Shown here in pieces: positions 1 to 11,770 of a DNA stretch of 64,000 bases. The position numbers and the translations under genes are program-made. Every line of letters begins with the position of its first letter. Within the stretch, counting starts at the first letter, position 1. The notes below the pieces were generated by a model. That model worked only from the letters and a program-made list of their open reading frames with translations. It did not search any database and was not told where the DNA came from. The DNA lies in the NCBI GenBank assembly GCA_958450325.1, contig OY288261.1, positions 14,001,277 through 14,065,276 on the forward strand. Reading direction: 5' to 3'. Source of the DNA: Agrostemma githago. Lineage: Eukaryota; Streptophyta; Magnoliopsida; Caryophyllales; Caryophyllaceae.

Positions 1-366
1 ACAAGGAGACGAAACTCTAGGGGCAGATGGTCGGGGAAAACCGTAACGAACATAGCGGATAACACCATCACCACAATTAGGGGCCTCTACAGAGGACTCT
101 GCGTCATGCCGACAGCCTTTGTTATGAGTATGTATCCGAAAGCAAACCCCACACAGCCAAATACCCATCCGCCGAAAAGTAGACTCAGCGGCCAAAAAAA
201 TAGGTAAAGAAGTAAGAGACTGTCGCGTTTCATCCCAGGCACCTTCCTTACAGTGATGATCACGGAGATGGAAAAGCAGGGAGGTTCTAACAAAACCCTT
301 ACCCCAACCATCCCTACACCTACCGAGGCCCACAAAAGGACAGTGAAACCGCACGAGGTCAGGCAT
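1..366 (-). CDS. N-terminal zinc-finger part of the copy A polyprotein (partial)
   Basis: An open frame of 122 codons starts with ATG at 366-364 and runs off the window without a stop. The start was chosen because copy B has the same ATG context followed by the same motif. Residues 7-40 hold a finger-like pattern opening with RFHCPFVGLGRC and closing with FHLRDHHC (two Cys, then two His about four apart). Near residue 70 a second pattern, WLCGVC followed by GCRH, could bind another zinc. N-terminal zinc fingers are usual in R2-type non-LTR elements, where they help recognise target DNA. Unlike copy B, this visible part has no stop or frameshift. Function is inferred from the arrangement in copy B. 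Confidence 0.65.
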   Translation of the reverse strand, partial: MPDLVRFHCPFVGLGRCRDGWGKGFVRTSLLFHLRDHHCKEGAWDETRQSLTSLPIFLAAESTFRRMGIWLCGVCFRIHTHNKGCRHDAESSVEAPNCGDGVIRYVRYGFPRPSAPRVSSPC

Positions 367-1028
367 ACCGAGACAGAAGCATCAACACCGACAACCAAAA
401 ATCGCAGAGGCGACCCAAAAGAAAAAGAAACCCAAGCAAACGAAAGTAGGAGGCGAACGAAAACCGAAAACCGAAAACCGAAAAACAAAACCGAAAACGA
501 AAAGGAAACAGAATCCTAACCACAAGGAAACCCGCAAAACCGAACTCCGGCAACGAACCCGGAACCACGCCACGCAGCAGCAACCCGGAACTCCGGCGAA
601 CCCAGGAGGTCACGTCCAGCAGGAGGTCACGTCCAGCCCAGGTGCCCAGCAGCGAATTCCGGCAGCGCACTAGGTGCTTGCGCAAAACAGAGGAAATAGA
701 GGAGTGTGCCCTAAAATCGAGCAACCCCTCTCCTCCTCCAAAAACGAACGCCGGCAGGATGGTTACCGGTGCGGTGGCGGTGGCGCGAGACCAAAAAGGG
801 CGCTGGTGGTGGCGGTGGACGACGAGAAACCGAACAAGGCCCGAGTCCCCTGCGAACCGTCCCTCGAACTCCTCCCCTCCCACTCACTGGTGGTGATGGC
901 GGCGGACCGGCGTCAGACGCTAGCCGGTGGCGGCGGGCCGGCGGCAGACCCTGGCCGGTGGCGGCAGACGCAGGCGGCAGAAATGCCCTAATCGCAAATC
1001 GCCTCCCCCCCCCCCCCCCCCGCGTGCG
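1..1028 (-). mobile_element. 5' part of REL-type non-LTR retrotransposon, copy A
   Basis: This is the upstream end of a non-LTR retrotransposon that continues beyond position 1. About 367-1005 is a GC-rich, CCG-rich leader without a convincing conserved frame. It ends at a run of about 17 C at 1006-1022, next to the TTA-type tail of copy B. Copies A and B are therefore head to tail on the minus strand. The first bases of the A and B leaders share only a short AGGCGATT match near the 5' end, so A and B look like different subfamilies. The 5' boundary is inferred from where the B tail starts and is good to about 20 bp. Confidence 0.7.
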
Positions 1029-1088
1029 TTTTATTATTATTATTATTATTTTTATAAAAACCGGAGCTTGCATTAATAACGAAACAAA

Positions 1089-4000
1089 TTACAAGAAGTT
1101 AGTGGGTAGCCGAGATACTATCTGGGCACCCACTCCCCTAGCAATGGCAAAATAAGTCTAGTGAAAATAAAAGCAGCTGCACGAGCCCCCGCATCCTGAG
1201 CGATTGAGAATTTTTGAATCCGTTTGAGCAACGCCACAGCCTCTACATCAAGCTCCCCAAGTGAAGAGAAGGAGAAAGGCAGGAACCCATAACCAGTCTT
1301 GGTGCACAAATCTCCGTACTTGGCGCATTTACGCCGAGCAGCGTCAACGACCGCACGACCAGGTCAGATCGACACACACATCACGCAGACTGAGTCAATG
1401 GGGACGACCCCGTCAGATCGACACACACATCACGCCCCCTATCCCAGGAATAAAGAAGCAAATCCGCCGGGCGTAGGGGCTTGTCATGCCCATCAATCAA
1501 ACTGACATCCACCTCCTTACCGGCCGAAATACCAGATCAGAAGCAGATATCCAAAAGGGTGTCGCGAACCAGGTTATGTCTATGCTTAATACCAACGGTA
1601 CCAGCACATGACACAGCATGGTCCCCAAAAATGTCTCCAACAAAAACCCGGGAGCAGGCAGAACAAGGCTTAGGCACCGGGAACAAAGGGACACCCAACC
1701 GATAGCTAAGGACAGAGCGGTAGGTCCTCCCATTCATGGTTTGCCCCAGCCCGAAGATGGGTACAGCACGCAACCAGTCAGACGTGTGAGCACCCTGCAG
1801 AGACTTTCACAATGCCATCTGTCGCCGAGTCAAGGAGAAAACCGATTCTACGGAAGCAGCAACCTTCGTGAAATATATATCTGCCAATTTCTTCATGAGT
1901 TTGGGGGCAGCGATCTCACTAGGATTACAGGAAAGGTCAGAACCGGTGGTCTCGTTAAACAGAGCCAAGGCCGCGTCAAAGGTCGGCCCAGGGGCAGAGA
2001 CAGCTGAAGGTCGAAGGAGCATAGCCTGCAACTCAGAGGACTGAAGGGGAGAAGCCAAAAAGGCATAGTGCAGGACATCCCCGGCACTATACACACCCAA
2101 CCCTCCGAAATTAAAGGACAGTGTGGAAAGACGCCACTGCCAGTCTCCAAACCCGGGGCCGGACGCGGTGACAATGCGTTCCAGACTAGATCACAATGCC
2201 GCATCAAAGGTCTTAGCCGAGTCGAAGACCGTAGGGGGATAGGTTCGCAGAGAGAAAGAAAGCTTAGAAATACCGGCACAAGCACGAAGTAACAACAGCT
2301 CGCACTGTGGGTCCTCAATCCTGGCAACCGAATCCATAAGCTCAATGGTTCTCGTAACTCTCTTCGCCACAAGCTCATTGCTGAAAGTACGGCAGATACT
2401 GACGGGGCCACCAAGAACTTTGACACCACGTAGCGGTCAAGAAATATCAGGGTGGAAAACACCCGGAAGTCGACTCCTAGGGTCTTCCTTAGGCCAAAAT
2501 ACCTCGGTTTTTCCGACATTAAGGTGAAGACCCAAGCGAGGACCATCCTCCATAATCAGTTCCAAAACCTTCCCCACGACCAAAGTATCTCCAACGATGG
2601 TGCCGTCGTCCAAGTACCAAGCCTGCAAGCTCAAGGGAAAAGAGTCCCGGATCTTACAAATCAAGGGATGCAAGACCAAAGCAAAAAGAAGAGGGCCCAA
2701 AGGGTCACCCTGCTGGACCCCCTGACAAGACCAAAGGCTGTGCTCCCCGTAAAAAAGCCTGGCAGGCCGAGAGTAACAAAACTCGACCCAGTGGAAGAGA
2801 ACAGGGCAACAACGCCGAACCTCACGCAACATGACCTCCCGGTCGACCAAATTAAAAGCATTCTGGAAGTCGACCAAAAGCATGGAAAAGCCCACATCAC
2901 CCCCACGATCCTCAACAAACCGATTCAAGGCGTGCAAAATGGCCTCACCCCCATCGGAAACTCCGACCCGAAACTGGAGTCCCTCAAAATAACCGCAAAG
3001 TGACGGCCCAATCAAAACAGCCCCGACCTTAGAGACAAGGCGTCTCCAAACCGTGCCCACATCAATAGGACGGACCCCACCACCTGGTTTAACAAGCGGG
3101 GTGAGCGGAGCACTTGCGATGTACTCACTGAGAACCTGCGGGCATCTGCCCTCAAGAAACAGGTTAACCACCCTAGTGATAGAGGTGATCAGATCATCCG
3201 AGATAGCAACCGCGGCCCCGCTTAAATAATCCAAGAGATGCTGGGCACGAAAACCGTCCCGCCCACAAGAAGTGCCACGCGGAAAACTCCAGATTATATC
3301 CAACACGACGGTCGTGGACGCGATGAGCTGAGGGTGAGCGGCAGGCAAAGGCGGCATAGAAGGGGGCGGAACAGTGGGGTGCTTATCAATCAAAGCCTAC
3401 AGAGTATCGGCCGTATAAGGGGAAACGCCAGAGGAAGAAAGCACCCGAACAACGGCAGTGTAATGACCATCACAAATCTTCCGCCGACACTACCGCAAGT
3501 TAACCTCACTAGAGTCAAGATCCTCCTCCGGACGAAGAGAATGACCCTCCTCAGCTAAGGTCTCCTGCAGAAGCTGAGAAATACCACCAGGGGCACTCCA
3601 AGTACGAATGGCATTGTTAATACATTCCTCCTGACGCTGGCGCTTCACGACAGCTATACACTCAAGGTTACTCCTTGGGGAAAACGACTTAAGAATACAA
3701 AGAGGCAAAATAAGCAAGCTAACCCAGTGAGAAAGATCACCAGGGGAGTCAGCCACCGCATCAAGGGCCCCCTGAAAACCCTAGAAAACCCAAGGCAACA
3801 TCTGGGAGGGATAGATTTCACAGTGCGCACCCCTAACGATAACAAGCGATCCAGAGAAGCCACGTCAAGACAACCCAATTCAACAGGCTCCACAACATCG
3901 CCAAGAGACGAAGATGGAGCGAGCGGCCGAGGGATGCCATAAATGAAAAAACGAGCAACTCCATCACCGCAATCAGGGGGTGCAACAAAATCAGACCCCG

Positions 4001-4268
4001 GCCCGTGCCGACACTTGACAGAAAGAGAATGTGAGGTAAGGCAAACCCCACAAAGCCAAAGACTCATACGCTTAAGGGTGACCTTCGCCTCAGAAAAAAT
4101 AGATAAACTAGAAGAAAGGGCTTGACGCGTAGTTACCTGATCATCTCCAAGGCAATGATGATTACGGAGGTGGAAGATCAAGGAGGTTTTAACCAGACCC
4201 TTCCCATTATTGTCACAACACCCAGAAAGACCAACGAAGGGGCAATGGAAACGCGCGATTCTCGGCAT
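1089..4268 (-). pseudogene. Decayed polyprotein of copy B: zinc finger, reverse transcriptase, CCHC, REL
   Basis: The conceptual frame runs from ATG at 4268 to a TAA at 1091-1089, about 1,060 codons, close to the size of R2-type proteins. In order it shows: N-terminal C2H2-like finger (4268-4160); linker; reverse transcriptase (about 3400-2440) with motif A LLVDFQNAFNLVDR, motif B GVQQGDPLGPLLF and active-site YLDDGTIVGD; thumb region; CCHC-like CSAC then GDHAVSC (about 1665-1600); RHN; and an REL core RPADLLLYSWDRGRDVCVD (about 1476-1415). The catalytic RT aspartates are present. The frame is broken by a shift near 3750 and in-frame stops at about 3491, 3415 and 2437, plus further shifts near 2100-1800. 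Several stops look like C-to-T changes, as expected for methylated, silenced DNA. The protein would copy its RNA at a nick made by the REL domain. The exact clade is uncertain. Confidence 0.75.
1363..1435. repeat. 24-bp direct repeat inside the REL region of copy B
   Basis: The 24-bp sequence at 1363-1386 recurs exactly at 1412-1435. Copy D has only the second, in its normal place just after the RPAD motif. In copy B the first repeat replaces part of the following coding sequence, so it looks like a templated insertion or template switch. Confidence 0.8.
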
Positions 4269-5267
4269 GAAGAAACACAAGGCACGAAAAGAGAGACGCG
4301 AGATAAAGCAAAAAATCGACCACAAAACACACAAACCGTCACCAATCAACCCGTCAACACCCGAACCAAAAACAACCGAACAATAGAAACCAGAACAAAA
4401 AATACAGAGCAGCAAGCAAAAATCGACCCCGAAAAACATAAAATAAAAAAGAACCGCCCGACAAGGCAAGCCTGACAAAGACCCGCTGACAAGGGCTAAC
4501 CGGCGGCAGCACAGAACCACCAGGGGAAACCGACACCAAAGACAGCAGCAAGTCGACCCGATTCAACAGAGACGGTGGAAGGAAAACGAAGGTAACAGAG
4601 AAGCAGAAGAAAAAACAAAACAACCAGCAGCAAAGGCAACCCACCAAGACCAGCAACAACCGAAAAACCCGACCCACCACCAACAAAGAGATAGAAAGCC
4701 GGACTGAGGACCGACGACGAGGGCAGAGACCCGGCGACGGCAAGATCAGCAACAGCAAGGATAACAGAACAACAGGGCAGCGAGAACAACAGTAGTAAAC
4801 GGCAGAACCCCAACCGGAGCAGCAGACAGGGACGACGGGAGAGAAAGATGGACGGAGGAAGAGGAGAAAGAAGCCAGAGAAACGAGCGGCAGAGCAGCGA
4901 CGAATCTCCGGCGGCAGCGACAACCAGCAGGGCAGCAGCAACAATCTGGCAGAAACCCGGCCTGAAGAACAGCCAGGAACAACGGGAGAGGGAAGTGGAC
5001 GAAGAAAGAGGAGAAGGCAGCCGGAGGAGCAGACGAGCGGCGGAGCTCCGACGGCAGAACAGGAAGAGACGACAAGGGCAGATCCTACGAGGAGGAGACG
5101 ACAGGGGTTAGGGAGGAGAAAACGGCGAGGGAGGGTTGGGCAGCCACGGGAAGGAGGTTGAAGACGGCAGAGGGAGGCAGGCTGCCGCAGCAGCGGCCGC
5201 CGGCGGGAAGAAGGACAGACGGCGCAGGGGATGGCTGAATCGCCTCTCACTCTATCTCCAGCAGTTC

Positions 5268-5307
<40 letters not shown>

Positions 5308-5720
5308 TTTTTATTTATTTTTTTTTTTTTTTTTTTTAAACGGAACTTGCATTAACACCAGAACAAATAACAAGAAGTTAGAGGGGAGCCGAGATACTAT
5401 CTGGGCTCCCACTCCCTTAGCAATAACAAAACTAATTCTAGTGAAAATGTGAACTGCGGCACGCACTCCAGCATCCTGTGACATAGCGAATTTACGAATC
5501 CATCGGAGCAGAGAGACAACCTCCGTGTCGAGCTCGCCGAGAGAGGAGAAAGAGAAAGGGAGGAAACCATACCCAATCGCCGTGCAGCGTGCCTGATACT
5601 TGGCACACTTACGACGAGCAGCATCAGCAACGACCCGTCCGGGCTCAAAAGAAGTCAAGCCGGACTGGGTCAAACGGGAGGACCCGGTCAGATCAACACA
5701 AACATCGCGCCCCAGATACA
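5268..5720 (-). mobile_element. 5'-truncated REL-type element, copy C
   Basis: Only the last ~380 bases of the element remain, ahead of a long ATT/TTA plus poly-T tail at 5268-5337. The minus strand encodes the C-terminal ~115 residues, from GRDVCVDLTGSS through PFSFSSLGELD to GAQIVSRLPSNFL, and this part has no stop. Truncation at 5720 falls inside the REL motif and abuts an ATTATC microsatellite that continues toward the tail of copy D. Confidence 0.8.
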
Positions 5721-5945
5721 ATCATTATCATTATCATTATCATTATCATTATCATTATCATTATCATTATGATTATCTCATTATCATTATGATTATGATT
5801 GTTATTGTTATTGTTATTGTTATTGTTATTGTTATTGTTTATTCTTATTGTTTATTGTTATTGTTTATTGTTATTGTTAATTGTTAATTGTTAATTGTTA
5901 TTGTTATTGTTATTGTTATTGTTATTGTTATTTTTATTTTTTTTA
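5721..5945. repeat. ATTATC / TTATTG microsatellite, likely 3' tail of copy D
   Basis: About 225 bp of hexanucleotide repeats change from ATTATC units to GTTATT units and end in a T-rich stretch at the 3' end of copy D. The position matches the tails of the other copies, but the unit differs from simple TTA. Confidence 0.8.
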
Positions 5946-6009
5946 TAACTGAACTTGTATTAATAACGAAACCAATTACAAGAAGTTAGTCACTACAAGA
6001 AAGAATGTT

Positions 6010-6290
6010 CATTCCTACGGACCCGATTCGTAGGAAACATGCCTATTTCCGTCGGAATAAGCAAGTTCCTACGGAAAATTCGTAGGAACCATTCCGTCGG
6101 TATACTTCGTCGGAAATAAATAACTTCCTACGACATTTTTCGTAGGAAATAACTTTCCTACGGAATGTTCCGTCGGAATGACTGGTGACGAGTATTTGTT
6201 GACAAAAAATTCATTCCTACGGAACATCGTCGGAAGGGTTCGAATTTCTTACGGAAAATTCCGTAAGACAATATTTTTTTCGTAGAAGGC
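6010..6290. repeat. CACTA left subterminal repeats
   Basis: At least eight copies of a roughly 10-bp motif related to TTCCTACGGAA or its complement TTCCGTAGGAA occur in both orientations, and the right end mirrors them. They are the likely binding array for the transposition protein. Confidence 0.8.
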
Positions 6291-7309
6291 ATTGATTGAG
6301 AAAAAGAATATTATTAAATATTTTGAGCTACAGATTTCTGTAGAAAACTAGAAACTGTAAACCTTTCATAGGAAAAAACCTTATTTTAGACATAATTTCA
6401 CTATTTATGTCATAAATAAATTAAAAAATGCATATATATATATATACATAATTCTTAAATTAAAAAAATTACACATATATATCAATATTAACTAGCACAA
6501 TAATCTGACAATACTCATAAATAACAATTTTCCAAACACTATAGACTTGGCTAAATACATAAGGTCTTGTGCAACTAAAAGACGGAGTTAAGTAGTATAC
6601 TTCAAGACACATCGGATGACAGCTGGTTCTCGTAAGTCAGCTACAAGTATCTGCAAGATTTACAACAAGCTTTTTCTTAGAGAAGGAAAACATATCGATT
6701 GACATACACGAAACAACTAATACCCAAGACATGCCAGAATATCCAAGAAAATCTAGCTATAAAAGAAGGCTTGCTACTTGAGTAATGAGGAACATATAAA
6801 ACTCTTAATAACCAAGTAAATCGGAAAACGGATGAAATAAAATAAAAACAAAAACAGTAAAAATGAAGATTAGTTTCCAAGTTGGGATGAGTGTAGAGTA
6901 ATAGCAACATTGCCAAAGACTATTAACATCAAAGTAGTAACGAGTGAAAGAAATCCAGGGAGTTGGAGGGACGGAATGTGGCAGCAACGTTATAATCTAG
7001 GAAATTCAAAATAGCATAGCTACACTACAAAATAGTCATATGCGAACCATTTATCATTCTCAATATTAACACTGAATTTTAAACGAAGAGTATGAAATGA
7101 ACTACATACCAACGAGGAAGCTATGACAACAAACTAATAAGTGACAACAAAATTCTTTACTACTCGATGTAAACCGTCTGTATATATTCCTTTCTAACAC
7201 CACGACAATCATTCTCTGAATCGTATCTGCCTGCAATAGCCACGAATAAACGGGTTTTAGGACAACAAATTAATAAGTTGAATTGTTTAATGAAATGAAA
7301 CTGAAGGAG

Positions 7310-7540
7310 TTAACGGAGAACCTCAAGCCTGGTTTTTTTCCTGAATAGTATTTTAAGCTTAGGTTCTGTCTCTTTCAGATTAGCTTTTGTTTTCTCAAAC
7401 TCTTTCCTCAAAGATTCCTTCTCTCTGAACAAGGAAGATGATGACAGCGAGACGACTTCTCCTTGAAACATCGCAATGTGAGAAAGAAGTTTACATTGTT
7501 CCATGAGATCACTAGATTTATTCTGGAACTGAAGCTGCAT
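7310..7540 (-). pseudogene. Captured coiled-coil gene fragment in the CACTA element
   Basis: A 76-codon frame encodes a heptad-rich, highly charged segment (QNKSSDLMEQCKLLSH, then REKESLRKEFEKTKANLKET). This looks like part of the long coiled coil of a plant kinesin-like protein, possibly of the KIN-7 group. That assignment is from memory of family style and is weak. The 3' end of the piece meets AG-type splice-like sequence (CAG at about 7541-7545 on the minus strand). It is far too short to work and is best read as a host exon picked up by the CACTA element. Confidence 0.4.
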
Positions 7541-7662
7541 ATCCCAATAAACAAGATAGTTTCACAGTTGGTGGAAAACTAAACTAAGTTAGATACCATC
7601 AAAGAAATACTGCGATCACATCTTCTCACTTTAAAATTGAAATATTCTGCTTTTCAACCAAC

Positions 7663-8110
7663 TGATAAGCTTGCCATGATTATCAAAGATGGACTTCAGC
7701 AACTCTGCATTCTCACACATAAACAACTTTAAGCAAATAGCTAAAAGATAGGATGAATGACTGCTCTTCAGCATACTCTAGGAGATCAGAAAGAATGAAA
7801 TATAAGGAAAACCATACAGACAACTGGTTAAGCGCATGGAATGACTCTAGAAGTTCTTCAGTAACTAAGAACATGGCTCTAAATCTGCAAATTAAGTTTC
7901 CAGCACAAATAAATAAAAAGCGTGGGTGGGGGGGGGGGGGATTATCGCCGACAATTTGGTGCAGAATGTCAAGTTGTTTATGGGTGAGAATACGGAGTTG
8001 CTGGAGTCCATCTTTGATCATCATAAAAAGCACGGGGGGGGGGGGGGGGGCAATTCGTTGCAGAGCAGAGTTGCTGAAGTCCATCTTTGATAATCATGGC
8101 AAGCTTATCA
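7663..8110. repeat. Inverted duplication of captured sequence, with G-runs
   Basis: The segment at 7663-7730 is repeated in inverted orientation at 8065-8110 (near-identical over about 45 bp) and, more diverged, at 7961-8024. Runs of about 12 and 17 G at 7929-7940 and 8034-8050 separate the pieces. A transcript across this region could fold into a hairpin. Confidence 0.75.
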
Positions 8111-8484
8111 TTTCTTGAACTTCAGTATAAAATTTAGCACTACAGACTACAGTGGCATTCGTAAATGTACGAACTTTCGCAATCATGTCTTAGGAGAGTG
8201 AGCAAAGCAAAGAAAGGATGATTTCTGAATTGTGTCATTGAGGACGTCTATGTCTCTATGCTCTCCTTTATCAATTCAAAATCAATTTTGAAAGACTCCA
8301 ATATACTCATGTTCATGTACTCCTGTTTCAAATGGTCAGTTTGAATACTATGCCAAGAGTATAGCAGCAAAATAGATATGTCCTGCTTCCCAAAACATAC
8401 ATACATATATAGAAACTAAACACAGTCACAGGTCACAACTCATAACTAGAACAAATGCATATGATATGACATGGGAGAAAGTAA

Positions 8485-8685
8485 CTAAAAGGAGAAGAGA
8501 GTGAAAAGACGAAGATACCATCCAGCGTTTAAGGCGTTCAACAGGTGCATTCTTGGTAGTGGTGATATCAAAAGGGCTTGATTGTCATTTTCATCAGAAA
8601 AATCTCCGAAACCACGACCGCCTCCTCCTCCTCCAGCCTCCATGTCGAATCTCCGCCGATACGGAGATCCCTTGTACTCATCCAC
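8485..8685 (-). pseudogene. Possible captured first exon, unrecognised
   Basis: A 66-codon frame starts MDEYKGSPYRRRFDMEAGGG and runs on as a glycine-rich, then acidic segment. The ATG is preceded (on the minus strand) by pyrimidine-rich leader-like sequence, and after residue 42 the sequence loses its coding look. It could be a host first exon carried by the CACTA element, perhaps from the same source as the coiled-coil fragment downstream. I do not recognise the protein. Confidence 0.25.
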
Positions 8686-8699
8686 TATTTCTCTACTTT

Positions 8700-9784
8700 C
8701 TCTACTTTCTTTCTTTCCCTGTATTTCTTTTTCGCAGGAGAGATGTCACCGTCACCACCACACTACCTACTTCATAATATCATATAAATTATAATATAAA
8801 TGGTAAGAATACTTACAACAACATAGGAGTAGTTGCTTAGTAATTTCTCTCCGTTTTTGGGCTCAACGAAGTGATAATATAGAGAGAGAACCCATATTTG
8901 GTTCAAATTTAAACATAGAAGAAAGGAATAAATTCAGATGTTATAGTATTGAGTAACTTAAACACTAAACAAACAGGCAACATAAGTAGTAGTATAATTT
9001 TAGGAGGAGATAAAGTGTGACTGACTAGTAATACTCCATTAAAGAAAAAATAAACACAAAATTAATTAATTAACTAATGGGAATAATAATAATTTCCACT
9101 TTCTTATGCTTTGCTTTATTAAGTACTTATCGTCTTCTATACGCCGATATATACATACAGTTCATAGGATATGTAAGTAAACATCAACAACATCAAGAAC
9201 ACGGTGGGAAACAGCAACATCAACAACAATAACAACAACAAAGTACAAGAAACGATGAAGAGAGCAGAAAGTCGACAACAACCACGAACAGCAACCGCAG
9301 GACTAATAGCAGTAGTCATCAACAGATTCACGCACAATCAAAACGAATGAAAGGAGGAGAACAAGCAGTCGAATGGAAACAAGAAGACAAACAAAGCAAC
9401 GGAACGAAACAGTAACCAAAATGCCAAAAACGACAGTAGCAGGTGCATAACGAAGAAGAGGAGAAGAAGAAGATGGAAAGATAAAAAGGAGAACAAAGAA
9501 GGGAACACAAAAAAGGACAGCAGCAGCCGCCAATTAAGATGAATTAGTGCACAGAAATCAAAAGGAGAGGAGATTACCTTAGCTTAGTCGGATCAGATGA
9601 CACGCCGACTATGGAAACAGAGGGAGGAACGCAGAGGAAAGAACATAGGAGGAAGTAGCAGCCACATCGATTGATGGTGAAGGTGGTGATGATTGCAGAT
9701 GAAGGGGATGAAGAATGAAGAAGAAATGAAAGAGTCAGGAGAGCGACTAATTGACCAAAAACAATGGGGGTGTGGGTTTTCATA
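8700..9784. other. Unassigned CACTA interior
   Basis: Short frames only. 9140-9560 is rich in CAA and GAA triplets on the plus strand and resembles a leader or low-complexity tract. No domain was recognised. Confidence 0.5.
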
Positions 9785-10507
9785 TTAGGTTAAAAAAATA
9801 TAAAATCGAAATGCATACAATACGGGTTGAGCAAATAAGGGATTACGAGATAAAAATGTTGAGTCGAAATGATCAAACAAGTTCAAATGGGTCAAGTAAA
9901 TAGTGTTACGGTATAAATAGATATCGTGCCGAAAGTTGGTCTGAGCAAGAAATTGAATTAAGATCGAGTTCGAAAAATTAGAAATTGGGCCGAATACAAT
10001 GATGTGTACGTAAATAAAATATTTATCGAGGTCAAATAAATATTTGTGATAAAAAATGAAGTTTAGGAATATCATTAATTAATTCGAGAGGATATATAAA
10101 ATGTATCTCAAGAGTAAAACAAACGTTTACGATTAAAATAACGTTTCTTGAGAAATAACGAATGTACGACACTACGACAAAAATGAATTAAATTGATTTC
10201 TCGAGGAAAATAATAAGTGTTTTGACGAGTTTCGAATTGAAAATATAATTTGAGATTAAATAGAATGTATTTGGAATTCAAATCGTTGAAACTGAAATTG
10301 AATACGAATTAAATGAACATATAGATCGATACAAAAATAAAAATATATTTTAAATATAAAATGACTTTTCAAGACAAGTGGAATTTTAAGGAGTTCAAAA
10401 CGATTGATAATTAAATTCTTTTAATATAAATTTGAGACTTACGAGTTAAATCGTAAAGAGAATAAAATATGAATAAAATTTAATTTATAAAAATGAAGGG
10501 TGTTACA
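9785..10507 (-). mobile_element. Diverged LTR fragment inside the CACTA element
   Basis: This stretch aligns by eye with the terminal ~600 bp of the LARD LTR (17043-17653). Shared order includes an AAATCGTTGAAA-type block, a TATTTTAAATATAA block, GAGTT before an AAACGATT block, GAGT(T)AAATCGTAAA, and an end in GGGTGTTACA. Divergence is clearly much greater than between the two LARD LTRs. No polypurine tract or second LTR is adjacent, so it is a solo LTR or fragment of an older relative. Confidence 0.5.
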
Positions 10508-11587
10508 GGTTTTGGAAAGGGTTAGAGAAATAAGAAAGCGTATAACCTTGTATAGTTGTATTACTGCAAGGCTTGAGTAAGACGGATAATACAATTTAAT
10601 AGATGAGTTTGGAATATTTTAATAGGACGAGTTTAACTTACAACCGTGCTAATGTATTAATGAGGATGATTTCATAGACCAACCGTGCTAATAATAAAAT
10701 AAAAGGGATGATTCCTTTAATGAACCCTGTTATTTAATGAAGATTAGGGGGCGCGGAATTTTAACAACATATAAAGGGCGGTTCCGTGTATATGCGTCCT
10801 ATTAAGAGCATCCTTTAAAATCAAAATTGTAGTAGTGGTAGATAATATCACTATTATAAATTGCAACACAACAAGAAAGTGATGCATTGAAAATGTTGCA
10901 ATAGGCCTTACTCGAATAATCGTTAGTCGTAAGCGGTTGGAGATGGACAAGAAAGAAAAACAATAAAAAAATACATATAGCTATGACAAACATTAATAAT
11001 AAAACTATAAAAGCTATAACGACGTGAATAACAAGGGGAAAAATAAATAGATATAACTAATAAAATTAAAATTTACATAAATTATTCTAGAGAAAATAAA
11101 TAACGTTAATATAAAACTATAAAAGTTATAATCACGTGAATACAATACTTGGTAATTAAGAACATCTTACGGGGTGATAATATGGAATAAAAAAGTTAAA
11201 AGTAGGTATTTAAACATACCGTATATCATGTAGAAGAAGTAAATAAAGTTCAAAATTACGGAGTAAAACATACAGAGCACCATGTCGTCGAAGTAAAAGA
11301 AAAATACGGAGTAAGTGATTCCATATTATCATGTAATAAGAGGGAATATAACGTGACATTTTGGGAAAATTCTACTCAGTGGTATACCTGACGACACAAC
11401 AATTTTATGGGGATTCCATTTCGGGTTTCTGGTTTGATCATTTCAGGTTTGGTGAAACACGGGGCGAGTATATTTCGGGTAAAATATGTTGTTGAGTGTA
11501 TAAAAAGAATAACCGTATATGAGCGATAAAGTATTTTTAATTTATGCATTGACAATAATTAAAACAATTCATTAAACTATTTTTTTT
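10508..11587. other. Unassigned AT-rich CACTA interior
   Basis: AT-rich sequence with no long frame and no recognised domain. Short phrases repeat with drift (for example ACAACCGTGCTAAT near 10640 and CCAACCGTGCTAAT near 10680). Confidence 0.5.
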
Positions 11588-11770
11588 GGACCTACGAAAT
11601 TTCCTACGGAATATTCCGTAGCCCAACACGTTTCCTACCACACTCTGTAGGAATTTCGTAGGAGTGTTTTAAAGGAGCGACGGATTGGAATTCCGTAGGA
11701 AATATCTGTAGGAACTATTACTTTCCGACGCCTTTCAAGATCCGTTGGAATTTTTCCGTTGGAATAACCA
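11588..11770. repeat. CACTA right subterminal repeats
   Basis: Repeated CCTACGGAA, TTCCGTAGG and CGTTGGAAT variants match the left end in mixed orientation, within 200 bp of the right terminus. Confidence 0.8.

Larger units (their letters stand above)
1028..5268 (-). mobile_element. near full-length REL-type non-LTR retrotransposon, copy B
   Basis: This element of about 4.2 kb reads from a GC-rich leader at about 5268 to a 3' end near 1053, followed by an ATT/TTA tail at about 1028-1052. The order is leader, zinc fingers, reverse transcriptase, CCHC and restriction-like endonuclease (REL), with no LTR and no upstream AP endonuclease. The last 60 bases match the 3' ends of copies C, D and E, which fixes the 3' boundary. 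Its 5' end abuts the TTA tail of copy C. No clear target-site duplication was found, as expected if insertion is into a microsatellite. The architecture is that of REL-bearing elements (R2, R4, Dong and relatives), not of plant L1 or RTE. Confidence 0.75.

Noticed and set aside
711..1155. Overlapping GC-rich frames in the leader of copy A
   Set aside because: No shared protein with the leader of copy B, and Pro/Arg/Gly composition follows CCG repeats.
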